Shown in pieces: positions 19,109 to 26,561 of a stretch of 64,000 nt of DNA. How positions within the stretch are numbered: the stretch's first letter is position 1; each line of letters begins with the position of its first letter. A program made the translations under genes and the position numbers. Below the pieces are notes generated by a model. That model was given only the letters and a program-made list of their open reading frames with translations. It made no database searches and was not told the DNA's origin. Origin of the DNA: Flintibacter muris (GTDB lineage: Bacteria > Bacillota > Clostridia > Oscillospirales > Oscillospiraceae); NCBI RefSeq assembly GCF_943192995.1, contig NZ_CALPCP010000003.1, forward strand, positions 62,001 through 126,000, written 5' to 3'.

Positions 19109-19774
19109 ATGGATATTCTCATTGTTGAGGACAACAAGGAGCTTGCCGATCTGCTGTATGATTTTCTCCGTGCGGAAAATTACACAGTATCGGCGGTTCA
19201 AACAGCCGAAGAAGCCTTGCTGCTGTACGAAAGATACGGCGCAAGGCTTGTCGTGCTTGATATCATGCTGCCCGACAGGGACGGGTTTTATGTTCTGGAA
19301 AAAATCCGTACAGAAAGCAACACGCCCGTACTGATTGTAAGTGCGAAAACGGAAAAAGAGGACAAGCTGAACGGACTGAATCTCGGCGCAGACGACTACA
19401 TTGAAAAGCCCTATGATATTGATATCATGCTCGCAAAAATAAGCGGAATTTTTAAACGCCGTTACGCTCTTGATGAAATTACTGATGGCAATATACGCAT
19501 AAATAAGGCGAGCCGTACCGTTTACAAAAACGGAAAAGAGCTGGAAATGACCACGAAGGAATTTGAACTGCTCCTGCTTTTGATGGAGAATATGGGCAGG
19601 GCTTTAAGTAAGGAATACATTTTCGGGCAGGTCTGGGGCAGCGACAGCTTTTCGGAACAGCAGACACTGACGGTACACATAAAATGGCTGCGGCAGAAAA
19701 TAGAGGACATCCCCAAAAAACCAAAAAGAATAGTGACTGTATGGGGGGTGGGCTATAAATATGAAAGCGTTTAA
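19109..19774 (+). CDS. OmpR/PhoB-family response regulator
   Basis: 221 residues. The receiver domain starts I-V-E-D-N-K, the phospho-acceptor is Asp51 in L-D-I-M-L-P-D, and S-A-K-T carries the conserved lysine region. The C-terminal winged helix (T-x-K-E-F-E-L-L-L-L-L...V-W-G) contacts DNA and ends G-V-G-Y-K-Y. It overlaps the kinase gene by 14 bases. Its likely target is the promoter of the transporter operon it closes. Confidence 0.93.
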   Translation: MDILIVEDNKELADLLYDFLRAENYTVSAVQTAEEALLLYERYGARLVVLDIMLPDRDGFYVLEKIRTESNTPVLIVSAKTEKEDKLNGLNLGADDYIEKPYDIDIMLAKISGIFKRRYALDEITDGNIRINKASRTVYKNGKELEMTTKEFELLLLLMENMGRALSKEYIFGQVWGSDSFSEQQTLTVHIKWLRQKIEDIPKKPKRIVTVWGVGYKYESV

Positions 19775-20984
19775 CAGAATTTTCTCGGTAGTTGCGGTTG
19801 CCGTGATACTATTGTTTGCTGTCGTGAATTTAATTCTTGCCGCCGACAAGACCAATAACGGCAGACTGTACCGCGTAGAGATAAACCGCCTTGTTCGAGA
19901 AATAGAAGCGAACGGTTCTGCCGACATTTCCGAATGTGAGTATGTAACAAATATTGAACGATACGGAAAAGACTTTTACAGCGCGGACAGCGACTATGTT
20001 ATCCGTGAAATAAACGGAGAACTGTATCGTTTCGATTACCGTGCAAATGGTTATTCCAACAAAGCACATCTTGTAGGAATTGTAAACGCAGTTCTCGGTA
20101 CTATGGCGATTTTATTTATCGCAGTTATGCTTTACATAAAATTTGCAATTCTTGCGCCCTTTGAACGCTTGAGCAGTATCCCCTACGAACTTTCAAAGGG
20201 TAATCTCACCGCGCCAATAAAGGAAACGAAAAACCGCTTTTTCGGAAAATTTCTTTGGGGAATTGATATTCTCCGTGAAAATATAGAGCAGCAAAAGCAG
20301 CACGAATTGGAAATGCAGAAAGAAAAGAAAACTCTGCTGCTATCGCTTTCGCATGATATTAAAACGCCACTTTCCGCGATAAAACTGTACTCGGCTGCAC
20401 TATCGAAAAATTTGTATTCAGACGCAGAAAAACAGCACAAAATCGCTGAAAACATCAATGAAAAAGCGGACGAGATTGAGAGGTATGTTTCGCAGATTGT
20501 AACAGCTTCAAGAGAAGATTTCCTGAGCCTTGAAGTGAATATGGGCGAATTTTATCTTTCGGAGCTTGTTGAAAAGATCACAGGATATTATAGGGAAAAA
20601 TTGGCGCTTATCAAAATTGATTTTACCGTAGGGAGATATAAAAATTGTCTGCTTTCAGGGGATTTAAGCAGGAGCGTTGAAGTGTTGCAAAACATAATGG
20701 AAAATGCTCTTAAATACGGCGATGGTCGGCACGTGGCATTGATTTTTCCCGAAGACGACGAATGCGTTCAGATTGCGATCACGAATGGAGGTTGTACGCT
20801 CAGCAAGGACGATTTGCCGCATATTTTCGAGAGCTTTTGGCGCGGCGCTAATGCAGAAAACATTCGCGGCAGCGGGCTGGGGCTTTACATTTGCAAACAG
20901 CTTATGCGCAAGATGAACGGCGAGATTTATGCGGAGATCAATAATGACATCATCACTGTTACTGCGGTTTTCGCAAGAGTGTAA
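19761..20984 (+). CDS. Sensor histidine kinase
   Basis: 407 residues. Helices at about 7-28 and 110-132 bracket a short extracellular sensor of about 80 residues. The dimerisation box S-L-S-H-D-I-K-T-P near residue 195 carries the phospho-accepting His. The N box E-N-A-L-K-Y-G-D-G is near 313 and the G box G-S-G-L-G-L-Y-I-C-K near 370. The small sensor loop recalls kinases that sense through a partner ABC permease, which would suit the adjacent transporter. Ligand not deducible. Confidence 0.93.
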   Translation: MKAFNRIFSVVAVAVILLFAVVNLILAADKTNNGRLYRVEINRLVREIEANGSADISECEYVTNIERYGKDFYSADSDYVIREINGELYRFDYRANGYSNKAHLVGIVNAVLGTMAILFIAVMLYIKFAILAPFERLSSIPYELSKGNLTAPIKETKNRFFGKFLWGIDILRENIEQQKQHELEMQKEKKTLLLSLSHDIKTPLSAIKLYSAALSKNLYSDAEKQHKIAENINEKADEIERYVSQIVTASREDFLSLEVNMGEFYLSELVEKITGYYREKLALIKIDFTVGRYKNCLLSGDLSRSVEVLQNIMENALKYGDGRHVALIFPEDDECVQIAITNGGCTLSKDDLPHIFESFWRGANAENIRGSGLGLYICKQLMRKMNGEIYAEINNDIITVTAVFARV

Positions 20985-21135
20985 TTGCTGATTTTAGGAT
21001 GAGAATGAAGTAAACCTGGGAAGGTAGCAATTCTGATCGCATGAAGCTCGTGTTGCAACCCACAGATTGTTACACGGCAACGGAACGTACTATCTTTTCC
21101 GCAAACTGCTAAAAGTAACTCAACACCATATCCCA

Positions 21136-21177
21136 TCTGCCCAGCGGCAGAAAAGAAAAAAACCGCTGCTGGGCAGA
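21136..21177. repeat. 10-bp inverted repeat downstream of kinase
   Basis: Perfect arms (21136-21145 with 21168-21177) around an A-rich loop. The stretch 20985-21525 has no protein gene other than a short leader peptide; it holds this repeat, two terminators and further hairpins. Confidence 0.6.
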
Positions 21178-21206
21178 ACGATTATCCATGTCTAAAAGTT
21201 GTTTTC

Positions 21207-21243
21207 AGCGGCGGTTTTGACTTTTCAAAGCCGCCGCTTTTTT
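21207..21243 (+). terminator. Terminator closing the transporter/two-component operon
   Basis: An 8-bp GC stem AGCGGCGG/CCGCCGCT (21207-21214 with 21231-21238) runs directly into six T residues. Confidence 0.85.
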
Positions 21244-21277
21244 ATGACCAGTAGGCGGCATATAGGAGGATGCCGCC

Positions 21278-21328
21278 ATGCGATTAAAGGTAGATAGGTA
21301 CTTGTCAAAAAAAGCCTGGCTCCCGTAG
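21278..21328 (+). CDS. Putative 16-residue leader peptide
   Basis: ATG preceded by an aggagg site that sits in the loop of an 8-bp inverted repeat (GGCGGCAT 21254-21261 with ATGCCGCC 21270-21277). The peptide is basic (M-R-L-K-V-D-R-Y-L-S-K-K...) and ends 62 bases before a terminator. This arrangement resembles translational attenuation leaders on conjugative elements. Function is inferred from layout only. Confidence 0.5.
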   Translation: MRLKVDRYLSKKAWLP

Positions 21329-21390
21329 CGGTGTACTCCACCCAGGTTTGCGAAAATAGTCGTTTTCTGACGGCTCATAATGTTGTTCCC

Positions 21391-21426
21391 AGCGCCCGAA
21401 TAGTTTCGCACTATCCGGGCGCTTTT
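21391..21426 (+). terminator. Terminator or attenuator before the sigma-like gene
   Basis: A 14-bp stem with one mismatch (21391-21404 with 21410-21423), 5-base loop and TTTT. It lies between the leader peptide and the gene at 21526, so read-through control is plausible. Confidence 0.75.
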
Positions 21427-21435
21427 GTATTTTCG

Positions 21436-21515
21436 GGGGAGCGGCACCGGCCCCGCTGCCGCTCCCCGCCCCTCTCGTTCAGACCAGACCCCGACATAAA
21501 AATCTGAACGAGAGG
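21436..21515 (+). promoter_or_regulatory. Tandem leader hairpins covering a ribosome-binding site
   Basis: Two perfect inverted repeats: 11 bp (21436-21446 with 21457-21467) and 13 bp (21471-21483 with 21503-21515). The 3' arm of the second includes the gagagg Shine-Dalgarno sequence of the next gene, so folding should block its translation. Confidence 0.6.
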
Positions 21516-21525
21516 ATAATGCACG

Positions 21526-21924
21526 ATGGAAATTACCATCAGGAAGCATAGGCGTAATCTGTCTTATGAAGATGCCGCCACCCTAGCCGAGTTTTGGGTG
21601 CTGGCTGAACACTTTGACCGGAGCCTTTACCGCGAGTGGAAAGACCACTGGGACGAGCGAGGCTATGACGAGTACATAGTTGTCACCGAGGGCCGTCTGC
21701 CCTACTGCGAATCGCCGGAGCAGTATGTGTGCCGCATGGAAACCCGCAGGGAAATCTTGGCGGTGTTGGCCCTCTGTACCGAGAAACAGCGGGAGCGGTT
21801 TTTGCTCCACGCTCTCTATGATCTCAGCTATGAGGAAGTCGGAAAGATTTGCAGCTGCTCCAAAAGCTCAGTCCAAGCGTCTATTGATGCTGTCCGAAAG
21901 ATTTTTCAAAAATTTTGGAAATAG
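21526..21924 (+). CDS. Sigma-70 region 4-like regulator (132 aa)
   Basis: The C-terminal half has the sigma region 4 pattern: L-C-T-E-K-Q-R-E-R-F, then Y-D-L-S-Y-E-E-V-G-K-I, then K-S-S-V-Q-A-S-I-D-A-V-R-K-I-F. Region 2 is absent, so this is a sigma-like DNA-binding protein of the kind common on Clostridia elements, not a full sigma factor. The long structured leader implies tight post-transcriptional control. It probably activates the downstream mobilization/replication genes together with the next gene. Confidence 0.75.
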   Translation: MEITIRKHRRNLSYEDAATLAEFWVLAEHFDRSLYREWKDHWDERGYDEYIVVTEGRLPYCESPEQYVCRMETRREILAVLALCTEKQRERFLLHALYDLSYEEVGKICSCSKSSVQASIDAVRKIFQKFWK

Positions 21925-21985
21925 ACACATACGATAGGCGGTTCAAAATGGCTATAAGGTGAGGGGCATCACGCTCCATCACCGG

Positions 21986-22011
21986 GAGGGACAAGCTGTG
22001 GCTTGTCCCTC
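21986..22011 (+). promoter_or_regulatory. Perfect 11-bp hairpin between the two sigma-like genes
   Basis: Arms GAGGGACAAGC and GCTTGTCCCTC with a 4-base loop, ending 9 bases before the ggaggaggt site of the next gene. It is a weak terminator or translation-control stem. Confidence 0.6.
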
Positions 22012-22033
22012 TTGCTATCTGGAGGAGGTCACT

Positions 22034-22492
22034 ATGGCAATCATCAACCTGAGACGCTACTACCCACACTACCCGAAAGACAAATTTCTGGAAGTGCCGG
22101 ACGAGGTAGCGGACGCGCTGGAAGAAGGTCGGCGCATGGAACACCGGCAGGACAATCGGCAGAGCTACTACCATGTCTATTCCATGGATTGCACCCCCGC
22201 TATCGAGAACCATGCCATGTTCCTGGTGCTGTCCCCGGAGGAACTGCTGATCCAGGACGAGGACGAAGCTGCGGCGGAGTTGGTACTGGCAAATCTGGCC
22301 GCTGCCATGACCCTGCTCTCCCCTACCCAGGCGCGGCGGCTCCATGCCCGGTACGCGCTAAAAAAGAAATTCCGGGAGATAGCGGCGGACGAGGGGATCA
22401 GCGACAGTTGCGCCGCCGCATCCGTCACCGGCGCGATCACAAAGCTGCAAAAGTTTTTCATCAAAAATGGCTGGATGCCAAAGGAGGCTTGA
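22034..22492 (+). CDS. Second sigma-like helix-turn-helix protein (152 aa)
   Basis: ATG 22034 follows ggaggaggt. The N-terminal M-A-I-I-N-L-R-R-Y-Y-P-H-Y and an acidic middle are followed by a region 4-like segment (L-S-P-T-Q-A-R-R-L-H-A-R-Y, R-E-I-A-A-D-E-G-I-S, A-A-S-V-T-G-A-I). The same architecture is known in small sigma-like ORFs preceding mobilization genes of Tn1549/Tn4451-like elements. An earlier in-frame GTG at 21959 lies upstream of a hairpin and lacks a ribosome site, so it was not used. Confidence 0.7.
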   Translation: MAIINLRRYYPHYPKDKFLEVPDEVADALEEGRRMEHRQDNRQSYYHVYSMDCTPAIENHAMFLVLSPEELLIQDEDEAAAELVLANLAAAMTLLSPTQARRLHARYALKKKFREIAADEGISDSCAAASVTGAITKLQKFFIKNGWMPKEA

Positions 22493-22498
22493 TAGCAA

Positions 22499-22777
22499 AT
22501 GGACAAAGCATCATTGGAGGCTGAAAAGGCTCACGCAGAGAAAGAAATCTCTCAGCTTGAGAGCCGCCAGAAGATTTTACTGAACCGAATCCGCAAAGAG
22601 GAACGCAACGCCAGGACAAGCCGCCTGTGCCGCCATGGGGCAATTCTGGAGGGCGTGTTCCCTGCCGTCCTTGACGCTGACGGCGAGGCGATCAAGGAGT
22701 TTCTGATTGCCCTTTCCCGCCTGCCGGGAGCGGGGGAGGTTGCAGAAAAAACGCTGAGCGCCGAGGACGCTGGGTAA
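22499..22777 (+). CDS. DUF3847 protein upstream of relaxase
   Basis: 92 residues, mostly coiled coil (K-A-H-A-E-K-E-I-S-Q-L-E-S-R-Q-K-I-L) followed by R-T-S-R-L-C-R-H-G-A-I-L-E. This is the usual form of the DUF3847 proteins that precede MobA/MobL relaxase genes in Clostridia elements. Its position, six bases after the sigma-like gene and directly before the oriT-like sequence, suggests an accessory relaxosome protein. Its biochemistry is unknown. Confidence 0.8.
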   Translation: MDKASLEAEKAHAEKEISQLESRQKILLNRIRKEERNARTSRLCRHGAILEGVFPAVLDADGEAIKEFLIALSRLPGAGEVAEKTLSAEDAG

Positions 22778-22779
22778 GT

Positions 22780-22803
22780 CACTTCGGAGAAGTGCGCACT
22801 TAT
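22780..22803 (+). other. Predicted oriT (MOBQ-type nic region)
   Basis: A 6-bp inverted repeat (CACTTC/GAAGTG) overlaps AAGTGCGCACTTA. The latter closely resembles the TAAGTGCGCCCTTA nic core of MOBQ plasmids such as RSF1010 and pIP501 (from memory). Several more hairpins follow to base 22920. It sits between DUF3847 and the MOBQ relaxase, the expected place. Confidence 0.65.
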
Positions 22804-22982
22804 ACACCGTTCCGGTGTCGTGCGCCCTGCCGGGGGCTGTTGCGTCCTTCGGACGCGATGGGGAGCTACGCTCCCCAAACCCCTTGTGCGCCAAGGAAAA
22901 CAGAACATCCGCTTTGCGTCTGTTCCGTTTTCCCCGGCCTTTATCCCACCGCCGTCAACACGCCGAAAGGAGGTAAAACCGC

Positions 22983-24419
22983 ATAGCTATTTTTCATTGT
23001 CCCATTCAGATCATCAAGCGGAGCATCGGCAAATCTGCCGTAGCCGCTGCCGCCTATCGGAGCGGCGAACGACTGGTGAATGAGTGGGACGGCATGACCC
23101 ATGACTACACGCATAAGGGCGGCATTGTCCATACGGAGATCATGCTGCCAGCCCACGCCCCGCCAGAGTTTCAAGACCGCTCCACTCTCTGGAACTCTGT
23201 CGAGCAGATCGAGAAAGCCAGCGATGCCCAGCTTGCCCGCGAGATTGAAGTTGCCCTTCCTGTGGAATTGTCACCGGCTGCACAGTTAGCCCTTGTCCGG
23301 TCATTCGTCAAAGACAATTTTGTGGATGCCGGGATGTGCGCTGATTTTGCCATCCATGACAAGGGAACGGGCAATCCTCACGCTCATATTCTGCTGACCA
23401 TTCGCCCGCTGAAATCGGATGGACGCTGGGGGCCGAAGTGTCGGAAAGTTTATGATCTTGATAGCCAGGGCAACCGCATCCCTGATGGTAAAGGCGGCTG
23501 GAAGAATCATCGGGAGGACACCACCGATTGGAATGACCGGGGCAATGCGGAGAAGTGGCGGGCGGCATGGGCCGTTTACGCCAATCGTGTATTGGAGACG
23601 GCGGGCCGACCAGAGCGCATCAACCACCGTAGCTACAAAAGGCAAGGTGTTGATAAAATCCCCAGCGTCCACATGGGGCCTGCCGCCTCGCAGATGGAGC
23701 GGAGGGGCATCGCCACCGAGAAAGGCAACATCAACCGGGAGATCGCCGCTGACAATAAGCTGCTGAAGGAGATCAAAGCCCGTATCACCCGGCTCTATAA
23801 CTGGTCAAAGGAGCAGGCCGAGGCCGCGCCTGTCCAGGGCAGGGAGAGCATCATCGCCCAGCTATGGCAGGCCCGTATGGACACCGCCGCCCCCTCCACC
23901 CGTTCGGGTAAAATCCGAAAACTCCAGGAGGACGCGAAGCTGTTCAATTTGTTGCAGAAAAACGGCATCACGTCCATGGAGCAGCTACACGAAAAAGTTG
24001 CCGCCATGAACAAGGATTATTACGATCTGCGCGGCAAAATTGTCAAGGCTGAACGCCGCCTCGCCGTCCTGGATGAACGCATGGAAATGTGGGCGCAGTA
24101 CGAAAAGTACAAGCCTATCCGCCAAAAGCTGGACAAGGTGAAACCAGGCAGGCGGGAGAAGTACCAGCAGGAGCATAGGGCAGAACTCGCCGCCTTTGAT
24201 ACTGCCGCTGATTTTCTGAAAGGGCTGAAAGAATCCGGCGAGAAGATCACGCCCAAAGCGTGGCGGGCCGAGGCCGCAAGGCTGACCGCACAAAAGGATT
24301 TCGATTATCAGAAAATGCGGGATATACGGGAGGACATCAAGGCTGTTGAAAATCTCCGCAAAACCGCTGACCGGCTGGCCCGCGAGGGACAGCGCCAGCA
24401 GAGGGGAACTGAACGTTGA
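22983..24419 (+). CDS. MobA/MobL relaxase (MOBQ) with apparent ATA start
   Basis: The nickase that cleaves oriT. The family's N-terminus lies upstream of any ATG/GTG/TTG. An ATA at 22983, 9 bases after aaaggagg, gives (M)-A-I-F-H-C-P-I-Q-I-I and includes the nicking Tyr25 in A-A-A-A-Y-R-S-G-E. Starting at the first ordinary codon (GTG 23076) would delete Tyr25. The metal-binding motif N-P-H-A-H-I-L-L-T (His133, His135) and a downstream K-N-x-R-E-D-T-T-D-W-N box are intact. The C-terminal half is coiled and charged. It forms the relaxosome with the upstream oriT and DUF3847 protein. Confidence 0.88.
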   Translation: MAIFHCPIQIIKRSIGKSAVAAAAYRSGERLVNEWDGMTHDYTHKGGIVHTEIMLPAHAPPEFQDRSTLWNSVEQIEKASDAQLAREIEVALPVELSPAAQLALVRSFVKDNFVDAGMCADFAIHDKGTGNPHAHILLTIRPLKSDGRWGPKCRKVYDLDSQGNRIPDGKGGWKNHREDTTDWNDRGNAEKWRAAWAVYANRVLETAGRPERINHRSYKRQGVDKIPSVHMGPAASQMERRGIATEKGNINREIAADNKLLKEIKARITRLYNWSKEQAEAAPVQGRESIIAQLWQARMDTAAPSTRSGKIRKLQEDAKLFNLLQKNGITSMEQLHEKVAAMNKDYYDLRGKIVKAERRLAVLDERMEMWAQYEKYKPIRQKLDKVKPGRREKYQQEHRAELAAFDTAADFLKGLKESGEKITPKAWRAEAARLTAQKDFDYQKMRDIREDIKAVENLRKTADRLAREGQRQQRGTER

Positions 24420-24450
24420 CACATCAATTTTATGAAAGGATTTTTGAATT

Positions 24451-24771
24451 ATGGATATGAACCCATGGGAGCGCCGCCAGAAGATTTTGGAGGCTCTGTG
24501 CCTCCGGCGGCACGACACTTACGGCAATCTGGCGCATGAGTTTAACGTCAGCACTGGGACAATCCGCCGCGACATTGTGGTGCTGACCTGTTCCTATCCC
24601 ATCGAGACGGTGAAGGGCGGTCACGGCGGCGTCAGGGTGGCTGAGTGGTTTCACTTGGATCGCCGTTCGCTGAACTCTGCGGAGATCACTTTTCTCCGCA
24701 GACTGGGGGAATCGCTGGACGGCCCTGATCTGGAAATGCTCAACCGGATCATTGCCACCTTTTCGCATTGA
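24451..24771 (+). CDS. DeoR-type helix-turn-helix protein (106 aa)
   Basis: The first 60 residues hold a DeoR-like helix-turn-helix (R-R-Q-K-I-L-E-A-L, then Y-G-N-L-A-H-E-F-N-V-S-T-G-T-I-R-R-D-I). The rest is short and has no sugar-binding domain, so this is a stand-alone DNA-binding protein. It opens the replication/partition block, 12 bases before the ParB-like gene, and may control it. Confidence 0.75.
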   Translation: MDMNPWERRQKILEALCLRRHDTYGNLAHEFNVSTGTIRRDIVVLTCSYPIETVKGGHGGVRVAEWFHLDRRSLNSAEITFLRRLGESLDGPDLEMLNRIIATFSH

Positions 24772-24783
24772 GGGAGGGCCGGT

Positions 24784-25746
24784 ATGCGTATCAAAATTAG
24801 CAGTATCAAAATCAACCCTGGGCGGCGGGAGGCTGAACCCAAGGCCGTGGAGGAACTGGCCCGGAGCATCACCGCCGTGGGTCTGATGAACCCCGTCACC
24901 CTCGACCAGAACAACACCCTCGTTGCCGGTCTGCACCGGCTGGAAGCGGCAAAACTGCTGGGCTGGACGGAGATCGAGTGTACCACTATCGGAATGGACA
25001 GCGTACAGGCGGAGCTTGCCGAGATTGACGAGAACATTGTCCGCACCAAACTGAACCGGCAGGAGTTGTGCGAACAGCTTTTGCGCCGGAAGGAGATTTA
25101 TGAGACGCTCCACCCGGAGACACGCCACGGCATGAGGAACGGGCAGACCTCTAAAAATGCCAATTTGGCAACTTTAGAAACGAAATCCTTTGCCGAGGAC
25201 ACCGCAGAGAAAACCGGCATGAGCAAGCGGGCGGTCAGCCGCCTCCTTCAGATCGCCAACAATCTGACCAGGGATGCCCGGAGAATCGTTGAGGCCCACA
25301 GCATGACCCAGGACACCGCTCTGAAGCTGTCCCGGCTCCACTACGATGAACAAGTTGAAGCCGCCACCATGCTGGCAGAGGGGACTATGCAATCGGTGGA
25401 GCAGTACCAGGAGTACCAGCGGGAGCGGCGAAAGGCAATCGCGTTGTCCCGCCCTCTGTCTGATGAGCCGCCTGTTGATACCCGGACGGAGGAAGAGAAG
25501 GAGCGGCAGAAAAAGGAATCCCTGGACGGCCTTGTGCGGGAATTTTCCCGGTTTATTGAACAATTCCTTGACCGGATGAAGATGTACCAGGGCTATGCTG
25601 ACGATTTTGCAGAAATGTCCCAGTTGCAGATCAGTCAGGTGTGGGACAGCGCCGCCGCCGTGGATATGGCGATCATCGCTTTCTCCAAGGAAGTGAAAGC
25701 GTTGCAGGCGGAGAATGAAAACGGAGGACACGACAATGAAAACTGA
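24784..25746 (+). CDS. ParB/RepB-like partition protein
   Basis: 320 residues. The N-terminal ParB/Srx fold (I-N-P-G-R-R-E, then L-A-R-S-I-T-A-V-G-L-M-N-P-V, then V-A-G-L-H-R-L-E-A-A-K) retains the G-x-H-R nucleotide-binding box. A helix-turn-helix follows (M-S-K-R-A-V-S-R-L-L-Q-I-A). No ParA is nearby. On integrative elements such orphan ParB proteins may stabilise the excised circle or regulate transcription. It overlaps the next gene by 11 bases. Confidence 0.82.
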   Translation: MRIKISSIKINPGRREAEPKAVEELARSITAVGLMNPVTLDQNNTLVAGLHRLEAAKLLGWTEIECTTIGMDSVQAELAEIDENIVRTKLNRQELCEQLLRRKEIYETLHPETRHGMRNGQTSKNANLATLETKSFAEDTAEKTGMSKRAVSRLLQIANNLTRDARRIVEAHSMTQDTALKLSRLHYDEQVEAATMLAEGTMQSVEQYQEYQRERRKAIALSRPLSDEPPVDTRTEEEKERQKKESLDGLVREFSRFIEQFLDRMKMYQGYADDFAEMSQLQISQVWDSAAAVDMAIIAFSKEVKALQAENENGGHDNEN

Positions 25747-26077
25747 TTACATCACCAGCGACCCCACCCTGCCGCCCTACCTGGTTCTTCCCCAGTTCCT
25801 GCTGAACCTGGATGTTCGGTTCACGGCGAAAGAGGTCTATGCGATCCTGCTGGATATGGTGCTGAACTCCGAGGTCGCGCAGACCGACCAGCAGGGGCGG
25901 CGGTATCTGGCGTTCTACAACAAGATCATTGCGGAGATCATCGACCGCACTCCCAGCACAGTGGCGCAGTCACTTCGGGAGTTGGAGGACGTTGGGCTGG
26001 TGGAGAAGAAGCTGATAGCCCTCCATACCCCCTATCACATCTACATCAAGCTACCTATTGTGGAGAATGAGCCGTGA
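25736..26077 (+). CDS. RepA N-terminal-like winged-helix protein
   Basis: 113 residues with the replication-initiator N-terminal pattern: Y-L-V-L-P-Q-F-L, then A-K-E-V-Y-A-I-L-L-D-M, D-Q-Q-G-R-R-Y-L-A-F, and a winged helix S-T-V-A-Q-S-L-R-E-L-E-D-V-G-L-V. It is shorter than plasmid RepA proteins, lacking their C-terminal part, so it may be a regulator or a split initiator. Start chosen by the ggagga site 7 bases upstream. It lies in an overlapping gene chain from ParB. Confidence 0.7.
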   Translation: MKTDYITSDPTLPPYLVLPQFLLNLDVRFTAKEVYAILLDMVLNSEVAQTDQQGRRYLAFYNKIIAEIIDRTPSTVAQSLRELEDVGLVEKKLIALHTPYHIYIKLPIVENEP

Positions 26078-26448
26078 TCCAGCACATGAACTACCAGCAG
26101 TACCGGACGGCCCGGAGGCTGGTACATAGCTGCTGCAATTATGATTGCGGGAATTGTCTGCTTCTGGACGATAGCGAGGAATGTGTCTGCCCGCAGAGCA
26201 TCACATATTCGCTGGTATGTCGCTGGTTCTGCGTTGCCGTTCTGCCCCTGGACGCTGGCCTGTGTGCCGCCCTACTCCATCGGGCAGACAGAAAGAAATG
26301 TGTCCTCTGTGGCGGTTACTATCTGCCGAAATCCAACCGGGCGAAATACTGCCCGGAGTGCGCTACTGCGGCCCGCCGGAAGAAGGAGGCAGAGCGCCAG
26401 CGCAGACGCTACTACGATTCTACGCATTTAGGGCCTAAAAAGCCCTGA
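26074..26448 (+). CDS. Cysteine-rich VLP-domain protein
   Basis: 124 residues starting at a GTG that overlaps the previous stop. An N-terminal C-C-N-Y-D-C-G-N-C-L-L-L-D-D cluster, a C-x-Q-S-I-T-Y-S segment and a C-terminal zinc ribbon (C-V-L-C-G ... C-P-E-C) match the cysteine-rich VLP proteins common in Firmicutes mobile elements. Probably zinc- or DNA-binding; function not established. Its place in the replication block suggests an accessory replication or regulatory role. Confidence 0.75.
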   Translation: MIQHMNYQQYRTARRLVHSCCNYDCGNCLLLDDSEECVCPQSITYSLVCRWFCVAVLPLDAGLCAALLHRADRKKCVLCGGYYLPKSNRAKYCPECATAARRKKEAERQRRRYYDSTHLGPKKP

Positions 26449-26561
26449 TTTTGCAAGGCTTTCCGAGGGCGGCTCGATAGGGGCCTGATACATTCCCTAT
26501 CCAGCACCCCGGAAGGCCCTCTAGCGGCCCGCAGAGGCCATTCTACAAAGGAGTTTTCCCT

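Noticed and set aside
23076..24419. Relaxase starting at the GTG at 23076
   Set aside because: This would remove the conserved N-terminus and the nicking tyrosine; the ribosome site points to the ATA at 22983.
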